From contig JAHJHT010000002.1 of assembly GCA_018823835.1 (NCBI GenBank), forward strand, positions 1,302,001 to 1,366,000: DNA of 64,000 nucleotides. The letters run 5' to 3'. The DNA is from Alphaproteobacteria bacterium. Lineage in GTDB: Bacteria; Pseudomonadota; Alphaproteobacteria; Rhizobiales; Rhizobiaceae. Below the pieces are notes generated by a model, which did no database searches, had not been told where the DNA came from, and worked only from the letters and a program-made list of their open reading frames with translations. Position numbers and translations under genes: made by a program. Of the stretch, positions 8,875 through 17,498 are shown one piece after another; the first letter of the stretch is position 1; each line of letters starts with the position of its first letter.

Positions 8875-9729
8875 TCATCCGCGAATTGCGCCGAGCGTCA
8901 GCCCGCGAACGAGGTGCTTCTGGACCAGCACGCCCAGCACGATCGATGGCACGAGAGACACGATCGCCAACGCACTTGCCTCGCCATACTGTGCGCCCTG
9001 GAAGCTCAGGAAGGCGCGGAACACCGTGGGCAGCGTGTAGGCGTTGCGGCTGGTCAGGACGAGCGCGAAGAAGAACTCCGTCCAGCAGGCGATGAAGGTG
9101 AAGATCGCGGCCGCCACGATGCCCGGTATCGCCAGCGGCACTGCTACCCGCCAGAACGAGGTCCAGCGCGTGCAGCCGTCAACCAGAGCCGCCTCTTCGA
9201 GCGAGCGCGGCATCTGGCGGAAATAGGCGAACATCATCCAGACCGACACCGGCAGGGTGAAGACGGTGTAGGCGAGGATCAGCCCGACATGCGTATCGTT
9301 GAGACCGAGCACCCGATAGTTGAGGAAGATCGGCAGCACGATCGCGATCGGCGGCAGGAAGCGCTGCGACAGCACCCAGAAGGAGAGGTGCTGGCCGCCC
9401 GTATTGAAGCGGGCCAGGCTATAGGCCATCAGCGTGCCGAAGAGGCAGGACAGGAAGGTCGCGGAGATCGAGACGATCAGGCTGTTGATGAGCCCGTTCA
9501 GCCCGCGATAGGCAAACAGCGCGGCCGTGTAGTGGACGAGCGTCGGCTTGTCGGGAAACCAGACCGGCGGGATCGCCAGGTAGTCGTCGCTCGGCTTGAT
9601 CGAGGTGACGAACACCCAATAGAGCGGCAGGACGACGAAGATCACGCAGACTGCCAGAAACAGGATGCGCAGGAACGGTATCCGCCGCAGGCGCGAGCGT
9701 CGGCTGGTGTGTCGTGCCACGGGCGCCAT
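8875..9729 (-). CDS. CUT1 sugar ABC transporter permease (MalG type)
   Basis: A 284-residue inner-membrane protein with about six hydrophobic segments and the EAA loop of importer permeases (EEAALVDGCTRWTSFWRVAVPLAIPG). The first membrane segment is FLAVCVIFVVLPLYWVFV. ATG 9729 overlaps the stop of the preceding permease gene (ATGA), which fixes the start; longer in-frame extensions only re-read that gene out of frame. It pairs with the MalF-type permease. Confidence 0.92.
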   Translation of the reverse strand: MAPVARHTSRRSRLRRIPFLRILFLAVCVIFVVLPLYWVFVTSIKPSDDYLAIPPVWFPDKPTLVHYTAALFAYRGLNGLINSLIVSISATFLSCLFGTLMAYSLARFNTGGQHLSFWVLSQRFLPPIAIVLPIFLNYRVLGLNDTHVGLILAYTVFTLPVSVWMMFAYFRQMPRSLEEAALVDGCTRWTSFWRVAVPLAIPGIVAAAIFTFIACWTEFFFALVLTSRNAYTLPTVFRAFLSFQGAQYGEASALAIVSLVPSIVLGVLVQKHLVRGLTLGAIRG

Positions 9730-10715
9730 CACTTCGACTCCATGGTCAGCAGGCGACGGACGAGCAGAAACACCACCAGCAGGGTGAGGATCATGAAGAT
9801 CCAGGCACCGGCGGTTGCCCGCGAAAGGTGAAACTGCGTGAAGCCGATGGTGTAAAGATAGTAGGACGCACTGTAGGTGGAGGTGCCGGGACCGCCGCCG
9901 GTCATGATGAAGATCGTGTCGAACAGTCGGATCGCGTCGAGCAGCCGGAACGTCACGGCCAGCAGCATCATCGGCGCGATGTAGGGCACGGTGATGTACC
10001 AGAAGGTCTGCCAGGGCCCCACGCCGTCCAGTTCGGCGGCTTCGTAGACGTGCGGCGGGATGGAAGTCAGCCCGGCGAGCAGGATGACGAACATGAACGG
10101 CGTCCACTGCCATACGTCGGCAAGGATCAGGGCGACGAAATTCCACGGAAATCCGGTCAGCCACTTGATGGTGACTTCATAGCCCAGGAGTTGGCTCAGC
10201 AGGTAGTTCGTCGGTCCAAACGGGCTGTGCAGCATGAGCACCCAGACCTGGCCCACGATGATCGGACTGATGAACAGCGGCACGATCAGGACGGAGATGA
10301 GTACTCCGCGGCCCCTGAAGGTGTTTGCCATCGCCATGGCAATCGCCAGGCCAAGCAGAAATTCGACGACAACGTTGATGGTCGACAGCGCGACCGTAAC
10401 CCAGAGCGAATAGACGGCCACTGGATCGAAGATGACCTGCTTGAAATTCTTGAGGCCAACGAAGGCGTGGCCGGGGATCTGGAAATCGTAGTTTACGAAA
10501 AGCACCCAGATCGAAAACAGCAGCGGATAGATCGAAATGGCAAGAATGAGGACCGCCGCCGGCGCGACGAGCAGCCATTTGAACCAGGTGTCGCTCGTCC
10601 GCGCGGAAGGGCGCTGCCTGCCATCCTTCGGTCCGACGTCCGCCGCTGCTCCTGTCATCATCCCACGCACCTGTTCTTGTCCTGCTGAAGCTTCGTTTCG
10701 CGAATGTTCGGCCAT
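9729..10715 (-). CDS. CUT1 sugar ABC transporter permease (MalF/UgpA type)
   Basis: A 328-residue permease with a long hydrophilic N terminus of about 45 residues, six membrane segments and an EAA loop (YEAAELDGVGPWQTFWYIT). Together with the MalG-type partner and the ATPase it forms the importer fed by the Tat-exported binding protein encoded upstream. A stem-loop lies in the 66-bp gap after the binding-protein gene. Confidence 0.92.
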   Translation of the reverse strand: MAEHSRNEASAGQEQVRGMMTGAAADVGPKDGRQRPSARTSDTWFKWLLVAPAAVLILAISIYPLLFSIWVLFVNYDFQIPGHAFVGLKNFKQVIFDPVAVYSLWVTVALSTINVVVEFLLGLAIAMAMANTFRGRGVLISVLIVPLFISPIIVGQVWVLMLHSPFGPTNYLLSQLLGYEVTIKWLTGFPWNFVALILADVWQWTPFMFVILLAGLTSIPPHVYEAAELDGVGPWQTFWYITVPYIAPMMLLAVTFRLLDAIRLFDTIFIMTGGGPGTSTYSASYYLYTIGFTQFHLSRATAGAWIFMILTLLVVFLLVRRLLTMESK

Positions 10716-10742
10716 GACAGGCCGTCCGCTCGCCTTGGTCGC

Positions 10743-10772
10743 AAGGGCCGCCGCAAGCAGGCGGCGGCCCTT
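10743..10772 (-). other. Perfect intercistronic stem-loop after the binding-protein gene
   Basis: AAGGGCCGCCGC at 10743-10754 pairs exactly with GCGGCGGCCCTT at 10761-10772 around a 6-nt loop. There is no long T-run, so it is more likely an mRNA-stabilising or partial-attenuation hairpin than a full terminator. Such hairpins often let a binding protein be made in excess over its permeases. Confidence 0.7.
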
Positions 10773-10781
10773 CCGTTTGTC

Positions 10782-12440
10782 CTAGAGCGTGACCGCCATG
10801 CCGAGCTTTTCCACCGTGTTGTCGGCAGTGGCACCTGGCAGCTTGAGGAACTCCTGGTAGAAGCCCTTTTGGGCGTCGACGCCGAGGTTTTCGGTCGTGG
10901 CGTCCCATTCGGCCGCAGCCGTCTTCAGGGCCTCCATCGGGTCCGTACCTGCCCAGACAGAGGTGCACATGCGGTCGAGCGAGAGCTGGTAGTCCTGCGC
11001 GCCCGGCATGATCGGGTCCAGCAGGCCGACATTGGCCGACGCGTTGAGATTTGCCAGATATTCCGGCGCGCTCGGGAACAACTCTCCGTAGAGTTCCGAC
11101 TTGAAGTGCGAGATTCGGTAAGGATCACGCAGCGCGTAGGGCAGCATGCAGCGGGCAAGCGACACCGGCGGCGAGCACGCCCACTGCATGAACAGGAATG
11201 CCGCTTCGGGATTGGCCGAATCGGCGGCAAGCGCCTTGTTGAAGCCGAAGGCATGCTCGGGATTCCCCCCGGGTACGATCGCATAGCCGACCTTGCCGGC
11301 GATCGACGACTGGGGAATGAACGAGATCGCCTTGTCGCTCTGCGAATAGCCGGCCGACATGCGGCCGGTCGGCGGCCACGAGTACATCATTGCGATCTTC
11401 CCCTGCAGCCATGCAACCCACAGCGACACCGCATCGAGTTCCTCGTTGCCAGGGATCGATGCCTTGTTGGCGGCGATCATGTTCTGGAGGGTCTTTACGC
11501 CGATGTCGGTGGCCAGCGCGGCCTTCATGTCGCCATCGAAGAACGCGCCGCCGTTCGAACGGAACTGCTGCATGAAGTCGAACTGGTTGCCCGGGCTGCC
11601 TGCCTTGCGGAAGTGTCCGGCACCATAGACGTTGGGTGCCATCTGGTCGGTGATGAACTGTGCGACCTGCGCGTAGTCCTCCCAGGATTTCGGCACTTCG
11701 AGCTTTTTGCTGAACTTGGCCTCATAGGCCTCGTTCAGCTTCGGATCCTCGAAAATGTCCTTGCGGTAATAGAGGGCGAACATGTCGCCGTCGTCGAACA
11801 GACCCCAGATCTTGCCCTTGTAGGTCGGCAAGGCCTTGTAGAGAGGGTGGTAGTCCTCGAGGTCGGCCGGGTTCATGTATTTGGCGATCAGGTCGTCGAG
11901 CGGCGCGATCACACCACCGTCGGCAAGCGCCGGTGTCCACTGCGGTTGCAGGTCGAGGATGTCGTAGGCGCCGGACTGCGCGATATGCTCGGCGATCGGC
12001 TTGGAGTACATGTCCGGCGACGGCAACTCGACGACGGTCGATTTGATGCCGGTCAGTTCCTCCCAGAGGGGGCCGGAGAAGTTGCGGGGATCGAGCCCCT
12101 GCAGACCGGCCTCGTAGGTCATGTTGAGGTTGACGCCGGCAAACTGCTTGGCTGCCTCCACGGCGCGGAAGGCCGAACCATCCGCGGGACCTTCGGTTGA
12201 TGCCTTGAGGGCAAGGGCCTGCGCCTTGCCTAGCGGCGTGCTCGGGTCTTCAAGTTCCATCTTCGCTTGTGCCAAGGCCCACTGCACACCGGATCCGAGC
12301 GCGCCGCCGACGATCGGCAACATGCCCATGGCCTGACCGAACCTCTTGATGAAGGTTCGACGTGTCGGCTCACCACGCAGGAAAGCGTTCACCTCGTCTT
12401 CCAGGCCCGCCTGAAAGTCTCGATTCTCACGTTCATTCAT
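10782..12440 (-). CDS. Extracellular solute-binding protein of the CUT1 importer, Tat-exported
   Basis: A 552-residue binding protein, longer than the usual 400-450. The N terminus carries a twin-arginine motif (TRRTFIKRFG) at about residues 26-35, then a hydrophobic stretch ending in ALAQ, so it is probably folded before export to the periplasm. ATG 12440 is preceded by GGGAGGAGCT; an upstream in-frame extension lacks such a site. The ligand is unknown. Since the operon shares its operator with the apiose genes, candidates are an apiose-containing oligosaccharide, an aldonate or another branched plant sugar. Confidence 0.87.
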   Translation of the reverse strand: MNERENRDFQAGLEDEVNAFLRGEPTRRTFIKRFGQAMGMLPIVGGALGSGVQWALAQAKMELEDPSTPLGKAQALALKASTEGPADGSAFRAVEAAKQFAGVNLNMTYEAGLQGLDPRNFSGPLWEELTGIKSTVVELPSPDMYSKPIAEHIAQSGAYDILDLQPQWTPALADGGVIAPLDDLIAKYMNPADLEDYHPLYKALPTYKGKIWGLFDDGDMFALYYRKDIFEDPKLNEAYEAKFSKKLEVPKSWEDYAQVAQFITDQMAPNVYGAGHFRKAGSPGNQFDFMQQFRSNGGAFFDGDMKAALATDIGVKTLQNMIAANKASIPGNEELDAVSLWVAWLQGKIAMMYSWPPTGRMSAGYSQSDKAISFIPQSSIAGKVGYAIVPGGNPEHAFGFNKALAADSANPEAAFLFMQWACSPPVSLARCMLPYALRDPYRISHFKSELYGELFPSAPEYLANLNASANVGLLDPIMPGAQDYQLSLDRMCTSVWAGTDPMEALKTAAAEWDATTENLGVDAQKGFYQEFLKLPGATADNTVEKLGMAVTL

Positions 12441-12590
12441 AGTCCTAGCTCCTCCCATCGGGGCTACCGAAGAATTCGGTAGCCATCGCATCGGCTTCAC
12501 TCGACCGCTGGCGCGGCGGGTCGAGCCTCCCTGCCTAGATCGGCGCCGTGGAACTCACCCGCGGCGACGCGCCAAAATCCTTTCCCCGTT

Positions 12591-13646
12591 CTACGTACCG
12601 GCGCGCGCGGCAAGGCCCGCCAGCCGCTTCGTCCAGACCTCACTGGACAAAACCTCCCTATTGACCACGCCGCGCGGCTCGCGGCCGTGCTGCACTTCCA
12701 GTACAGCCTTGACGTCAGCTGCGCCGTTGCCGGCAAAACATTGGTCGGTCCAGCACAGCGCGTGCGGCGCCAGAATGACGTTGTCGAGTTTCAGGATCGG
12801 ATCATCGGCCTCCGGCGGCTCCTGCTCCAGCACATCGAGACCCGCGCCGGCAATGCGCCGCTCCTGCAGTACCCGGGTGAGCGCCTTCTGGTCGACGATC
12901 GGTCCGCGTGCGGTGTTGATCAGGTAGGCCGTCGGCTTCATCAGCGCGAGCCGCTCAGCGTTGACGATGTGCCGGGTTTCGGGCGTCAGCGGACAACTGA
13001 CGGACAGTATGTCGGCGCGGCGAAACAGGTCCTCCAGGCCGACCAGTTCGATCCCGAGTTCGGCCGCGACCGCCTTGCTGGCGAAGGGGTCGTGCGCAAT
13101 GAACTTCATGTCGAACGGCTTTGCCATGCGGAAGACTTCGGCACCGATATTGCCGATCCCCAGCGAACCGAGCGTGCGGCCGACGAGGCCGACGCCCATG
13201 TGGTCGGAGCGCTGGGCAAAGCCGTTGGCGGCTTCGCGCGTCAGGCGGTCCTTGATCATCAGCTTGCCGGTCAAGGCAAGCATCAGGGTAATCACCGATA
13301 CGGCGACCGGGCGCCGGACGCCGTCAGGCGTAATGACCAGCGCGATGCCCGCCTTTGTGCAGGCGTCGACGTCAACGGTATCGTAGCCGACGCCGAACCT
13401 TGCCACAACGGCCAGCCGACCGCTCTTGGGGACGCTCTCCGCCCCGAAGCGATGCGTCAGCAGGATCAGCGCATCAAAGTCCTCGAGCTGCTCGGCACGG
13501 ATCGGGCTGTTCGATTCCAGGAACGCCATCTCGACACCCGGCGCCGTGCGCAGTGGCTCCAGATCGAAATCCGGATAGGTCGGCGAACCGTCCGGCTTGC
13601 GGAAGTCCCCGGATATCGCGACGCGGAATTTCGGGTCGTTCGTCAT
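12591..13646 (-). CDS. D-2-hydroxyacid dehydrogenase family, NAD(P)-dependent
   Basis: A 351-residue member of the D-isomer 2-hydroxyacid dehydrogenases. It has the Rossmann glycine motif LGSLGIGNIG, the substrate arginine in NTARGPIVD, the glutamate in LDVLEQEPPE, and a histidine in APHALCW in place of the usual P-H-x-[AG] segment. These enzymes interconvert 2-keto acids and D-2-hydroxyacids. It lies between the binding protein and the aldolase genes (12 bp from the latter). It may oxidise a sugar-derived hydroxyacid or reduce an aldolase product. Confidence 0.85.
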   Translation of the reverse strand: MTNDPKFRVAISGDFRKPDGSPTYPDFDLEPLRTAPGVEMAFLESNSPIRAEQLEDFDALILLTHRFGAESVPKSGRLAVVARFGVGYDTVDVDACTKAGIALVITPDGVRRPVAVSVITLMLALTGKLMIKDRLTREAANGFAQRSDHMGVGLVGRTLGSLGIGNIGAEVFRMAKPFDMKFIAHDPFASKAVAAELGIELVGLEDLFRRADILSVSCPLTPETRHIVNAERLALMKPTAYLINTARGPIVDQKALTRVLQERRIAGAGLDVLEQEPPEADDPILKLDNVILAPHALCWTDQCFAGNGAADVKAVLEVQHGREPRGVVNREVLSSEVWTKRLAGLAARAGT

Positions 13647-13658
13647 GCTGACACTACC

Positions 13659-14435
13659 CTATTTGCAGCCATCGCGCAGCTTGCCGATGGCGTCGGCCAG
13701 CGCGTCGTGAAGCACCCAGACATCGCCCGAATAGCAAATGAAATCAAAACCCTCGGCATTGAAATCTATGCCCTGCTGCACATTCGGCACCAGCCGGCCC
13801 AGAGACTTGTTGTGCCGCTTGGCCGCGGCGATGATCTTGTCCATAGCCGTAGCGAAGGTGGGATGGGCGAAGTCACCCGGCACGCCAAGCGACACCGACA
13901 GGTCAAAGTGGCCGACCCACAGGCAATCGACCCCATCGAAGCCTGCAATGGCATCGATATTGTCCACGCCCTCCGCGGTCTCGATCAGGCAGAAGAACGT
14001 CGAGCGGTCATTGGCGGCCTTGAATTTGTCGGCCACCGAACCGGGGCGGTAGCGATCATGCGCGATCTGCAAGGCAACTCCGCGATTGCCGGCGGGGTGA
14101 TATTTCATCGAATTGACGATGTGGCGAACCTGATCGACGTTGCTCACCATCGGCGCAATGAAGCCTTCGACGCCCATGTCCATGGCGCGGCCGATGAAAT
14201 GATAGTCCTGCGACGGCACCCTCACCATGGCCGGCAATCCGGCCGCCTCGAAATATCGGATGGCGCTCTTCACGGTCTCCATGCTGAAGCCGGAATGCTC
14301 CATGTCGAAGAACACGAAGTCGCATCCGGCGGACTTAAGGATGTGGCCGATCCCCGGCGTCGCGAACTCGGCGACCAGATGACCCAACTTGACCCGCCGG
14401 TGACTCGTCATCTCTCTAAGACTGCTGTCGGCCAT
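13659..14435 (-). CDS. HpcH/HpaI-family aldolase
   Basis: A 258-residue class II pyruvate aldolase-like protein. It shows the metal-site segments FFDMEHSGFS, FFCLIETAEGVDNID and WVGHFDLSVSLG, and the arginine in MVRVPSQD. Family members cleave 4-hydroxy-2-keto acids to pyruvate or glyoxylate plus an aldehyde. ATG 14435 follows GGGAGGGATGG. A C-C cleavage step in this operon implies that its substrate becomes a 2-keto acid, which does not fit the RLP route for apiose and suggests a second pathway. Confidence 0.86.
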   Translation of the reverse strand: MADSSLREMTSHRRVKLGHLVAEFATPGIGHILKSAGCDFVFFDMEHSGFSMETVKSAIRYFEAAGLPAMVRVPSQDYHFIGRAMDMGVEGFIAPMVSNVDQVRHIVNSMKYHPAGNRGVALQIAHDRYRPGSVADKFKAANDRSTFFCLIETAEGVDNIDAIAGFDGVDCLWVGHFDLSVSLGVPGDFAHPTFATAMDKIIAAAKRHNKSLGRLVPNVQQGIDFNAEGFDFICYSGDVWVLHDALADAIGKLRDGCK

Positions 14436-14497
14436 TCCATCCCTCCCGAACGTCGCGCCGCTCCCCGGCTTGTGCGACCTGATTGCCTTCTTCGTCG

Positions 14498-14797
14498 CTA
14501 TCCCCCGCAGACCAGCTGCGCCTTGATGACCTTCTTGTCGCTCACGAGGGCTGCGCTCTCGGCGTCGAACTTCAGAAAATGATCAGTCCTGCAATGCGCC
14601 TCGAAAGCCGCCTGATCATCGTAGATCTCGTAGAGCATGACCCGGTTGGGTTCCCCGACCGGTTCAACCACATCGAAGCGACGGCAAGACTTCTCAAGCC
14701 GCATCGAAGTCTTGGAATTGGCATCAATCAGGACTCGGAAGTCGCTACGCTTTCCATCCCGCAGTTGGAAATCGACTATCACCACGTAGCCACTCAT
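14498..14797 (-). CDS. ABM-fold small protein (quinol monooxygenase / L-rhamnose mutarotase-like fold)
   Basis: A 99-residue alpha/beta ferredoxin-like protein of the antibiotic-biosynthesis-monooxygenase (ABM) superfamily. The pattern VVIVDFQLRDGKRSDF, SCRRFDVV and MLYEIYDDQAAFEAHCRTDHF is typical of YgiN-like proteins. Its ATG overlaps the stop of the regulator gene by 4 nt. In sugar operons such proteins often have no known reaction; quinol oxidation, aldehyde handling or sugar-acid binding are all possible. Confidence 0.8.
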   Translation of the reverse strand: MSGYVVIVDFQLRDGKRSDFRVLIDANSKTSMRLEKSCRRFDVVEPVGEPNRVMLYEIYDDQAAFEAHCRTDHFLKFDAESAALVSDKKVIKAQLVCGG

Positions 14798-15504
14798 GCG
14801 CCGCCCCCGGCGACGTCAGTGTAACGCTTCGCCACGTACTCCAGATGCTCGCGCATGGCTTGTTCGGCGCGGTCCGGGTCCTTCGAGACGATGGCTTCGT
14901 AGATCGCGACATGCGCCCGATAGGCCACCATGTCCTGACCGGCCGCCAGGGTGGTCCGCCTCTGTTCCAGCAACCATTCTGCCAGTGCGGCGTGAATGGC
15001 CGTGAATATCGGGTTGCGGGCAATCACTGCGAGCACAAAATGAAAGTCGACGTCCGTTCGCTCGAATCGCTTGAGATTCCCGATAGACAGTCGGTTTTTC
15101 TCCAACGCCTCCTTGAGCGTCGCAAGTTCATCTTCGGTTGCGTGCAAGGCGGCATGACGCGCCAGTCCAACCTCGAAGAAACTCCGCGCATGCTGGAAAT
15201 TCTGAACGCCGCCGGGCGCCGAAATCAAGCTTCGCGCGGGACTTGCCAGCGCCTCGATGACGAATTGCGGCGTCGGGCGCGTTACCTTGGCGCGCTCCCC
15301 AGAGCGAAGCTCCACGAGCCCAATCTTGCGTAGATGAAGCAGCGCCTCGCGCACAGACGGGCGTCCGACGCCGAAGAGGCGCATCAGATCACGCTCCGAA
15401 GGGAGCTGGTCGCTTTCCGAGAATTCACCGCTCTGGATCATCCGCTCGAGACGGTCCGCGACATCCTCGGACAACCTTCTTTGCTTGATGATCTCAATTG
15501 GCAT
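14794..15504 (-). CDS. GntR-family FCD regulator of the NanR type
   Basis: A 236-residue regulator with an N-terminal winged helix (QLPSERDLMRLFGVGRPSVRE) and a C-terminal FCD domain holding metal-ligand-type residues (TDVDFHFVLA, MREHLEYV). The recognition helix and the SGERAKVTRP linker closely resemble E. coli NanR as I recall it. ATG 15504 is chosen; the near-perfect NanR-like site lies only 3 bp upstream, overlapping where the ribosome would bind, so it very likely represses itself and the nine genes below. The ligand should be an acid sugar or lactone. Confidence 0.88.
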   Translation of the reverse strand: MPIEIIKQRRLSEDVADRLERMIQSGEFSESDQLPSERDLMRLFGVGRPSVREALLHLRKIGLVELRSGERAKVTRPTPQFVIEALASPARSLISAPGGVQNFQHARSFFEVGLARHAALHATEDELATLKEALEKNRLSIGNLKRFERTDVDFHFVLAVIARNPIFTAIHAALAEWLLEQRRTTLAAGQDMVAYRAHVAIYEAIVSKDPDRAEQAMREHLEYVAKRYTDVAGGGA

Positions 15505-15507
15505 GAT

Positions 15508-15524
15508 GGCATACCTGTTATACC
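15508..15524. promoter_or_regulatory. NanR-like GntR operator, site 1
   Basis: Read on the minus strand the site is GGTATAACAGGTATGCC. It matches the sites at 18,813 and 25,990 in the first seven bases and, except for one base, the last seven (GGTATAA-N3-GTATGCC). E. coli NanR is known to bind repeated GGTATA units. It lies 3 bp before the start codon of the minus-strand GntR gene. Confidence 0.78.
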
Positions 15525-15667
15525 AAGGTTGGAGCGTAGGACCGAAAATTTCTCCCGTCAAATGGATTCGAGTCGATGCAGGTGCCCTTCGTGAGGCGCA
15601 GTGGGGCACTTAAGCCTGTCTCGGACACATCTCTAAATGGGGCCGCCGAAACGCCTGTTGAGCTGAC

Positions 15668-17005
15668 TCAGGCCTCAAGACCGTCGCGAATATCGGCGAA
15701 ATAGGCGTCGGTGCCGACTTGTCCGCCCTTGAGCGCGATTTCCAGACCGTCGATGCCGGCAGCCCGGCTGTGAGCGACGCAGAGCGGCGATCCGGGCGAC
15801 TGCGGGAAGGGCATGCGCACCGTCAGCGCGTCGACACCGAGTTGACCAAGCGCGTGGCTCGATGTGTCTCCACCGGCAATGACGGCGCGTTTCAGCGATT
15901 GCTCCACCACCAGCCGGTTGAGGATGCGACCGAGGCTGCGGCCGATATGGTGGCGGCCGCCTGCATGCTTGTCGATCTCGGCGCCGAGGTCGGCCGACGA
16001 GCCGAGCGCGGTGTAGAGGATGACGCTGCGGCCGTCCCCCAGGCTGGCGAGCCCGGCAGCCACGGCCTTGTCGAGTGCCGCATCCGAGTCCTCGCCGATC
16101 ATGTCGCGGGCGTCGAGCGCGATGCCGTCGAAGCCGTTGGCCAGGGCATGACGGATCTGCCGTTCGGTCGTCGGCGACACGCTGCCCGAAACGGTAGCGA
16201 TGCGGTCGACGGCCGGCGTCGGTTCGAAACGCGCCTTGCCCGGCGCGATGCCCGAGCGCACCCATTCGGCCATCAGCGCGTATTCGACACCCGAAGAGCC
16301 CGCCACGTAGAGGCCTCCCGGCCGGCGCAGCCGCCACAATTGCTCGCCGACGGCGCGCTGCGTTTCGGCGCTGTCGATGTCGAGGAGCAGGATCTCGGGA
16401 CCGTCTTCGAGGACACGGTCCACGGCGGCGGCAGCATCCGTGGAGAGCAGGGTCGGTCCGTCGACGAGCCGGGACCGCAGGCCGGTCTGCCTGGCAAGGT
16501 GAAGGAGCAGGTCTGCCTCGTCCATCGGCGTCACCGGATGCCTGCTCATCACCGGGTGGCGGTCGATGCGGTAGACCTGGCCCTGGTAGCCGGCGAACAG
16601 GTTGCCGAAGCTGGTGTAGCGCCGCAGTTGCGGCGCGCCGACCGCCACCGGCACGCAGTCCTGCTCGAACAGCGTCTTCCCGATCTCGATGGCGCGACCG
16701 ATATTGCCGACCGCCGGGCTGGAATCGAAGGTCGAGCAGACCTTGTAGTGGCAGATCGCAGCCCCCAGTCCCTTCATCCAGGCGAATGCCGGGGGCAGGT
16801 GTTCGTCCATCCAGTCCGGCGTCTCGCTGCGGCTCGTTCCGGCGAGGCCCATGGCCCGGCAATGCGCAAAGCGCGCCTGCAGCTCGGCGTCCGGAACGCG
16901 CATGAACAGCACGGTCGGCACGCCGCCCAGCGCCATCGATTCCATGACGTCGGTCGACCCGGTCAGGTCGTCGCCATAATAGCCGAGCAGCAGCTCCTTG
17001 CTCAT
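15668..17005 (-). CDS. oiaK: 3-oxo-isoapionate kinase, four-carbon acid sugar kinase family (DUF1537)
   Basis: A 445-residue member of the two-domain DUF1537 kinase family. The N-terminal motif GYYGDDLTGSTDVMES binds the acid sugar; the C-terminal nucleotide domain includes VIAGGDTSSHALGQLG. In the described apiose pathways OiaK phosphorylates 3-oxo-isoapionate at O4. Gene order oiaX-derI-oiaK, with 9 bp to derI, supports the assignment. The ATG at 17005 opens directly on the first strand. Confidence 0.83.
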   Translation of the reverse strand: MSKELLLGYYGDDLTGSTDVMESMALGGVPTVLFMRVPDAELQARFAHCRAMGLAGTSRSETPDWMDEHLPPAFAWMKGLGAAICHYKVCSTFDSSPAVGNIGRAIEIGKTLFEQDCVPVAVGAPQLRRYTSFGNLFAGYQGQVYRIDRHPVMSRHPVTPMDEADLLLHLARQTGLRSRLVDGPTLLSTDAAAAVDRVLEDGPEILLLDIDSAETQRAVGEQLWRLRRPGGLYVAGSSGVEYALMAEWVRSGIAPGKARFEPTPAVDRIATVSGSVSPTTERQIRHALANGFDGIALDARDMIGEDSDAALDKAVAAGLASLGDGRSVILYTALGSSADLGAEIDKHAGGRHHIGRSLGRILNRLVVEQSLKRAVIAGGDTSSHALGQLGVDALTVRMPFPQSPGSPLCVAHSRAAGIDGLEIALKGGQVGTDAYFADIRDGLEA

Positions 17006-17014
17006 CCTGGCCGG

Positions 17015-17458
17015 TCAGCCCTTCTTGCCGGCATCGAGCCTGTCGATCGCCTCGACATTGCCGGCCGACGGGCCCTGCGGGTCGAAGGTCGAAGCAAGCC
17101 AGGTATCGACGATCGCCTTGGCCAGTTCGGGACCGATGACGCGCGCGCCCATGGTGATGATCTGCGCGTTGTTCGACTTCGCCGCGCGCTCCGCCGAATA
17201 GGTGTCATGCGTCAGTGCCGCGCGGATGCCGGGCACCTTGTTTGCCGAGATGCTGACGCCGATGCCTGTCCCGCAGAACAGGATGCCGCGGTCGTTGCTG
17301 CCGTCGAGGATCGTCTCGGCAAGCCCCTTGGCGAGGTCGGCGTAGAAACCGGACTGGCTGAGGTCGTTGACGACGATGCCGGGCTTGGTGGCAAGGTGCT
17401 TGGCGATGACGTCGAGAAGCGGTTTGCCGGCGCTGTCGGCTCCGATGGCAATTTTCAC
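17015..17458 (-). CDS. derI: RpiB/LacAB-family isomerase, probable D-erythrulose-4-phosphate isomerase
   Basis: A 147-residue RpiB-type isomerase with the fold markers [10 protein letters not shown], a phosphate-loop [17 protein letters not shown] with the catalytic-region cysteine, and an [17 protein letters not shown] segment. Its neighbours (a RuBisCO-like decarboxylase, a C4-acid kinase and a TIM-like isomerase) point to the tetrulose version, DerI/EryI, making D-erythrose 4-phosphate, rather than ribose-5-phosphate isomerase. GTG 17458 follows AAAGGACA; a nearby ATG is out of frame. Confidence 0.8.
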   Translation of the reverse strand: MKIAIGADSAGKPLLDVIAKHLATKPGIVVNDLSQSGFYADLAKGLAETILDGSNDRGILFCGTGIGVSISANKVPGIRAALTHDTYSAERAAKSNNAQIITMGARVIGPELAKAIVDTWLASTFDPQGPSAGNVEAIDRLDAGKKG

Positions 17459-17498
17459 GGCATGTCCTTTCTGGAAACTGGTTGGTATCTGTCCGACC

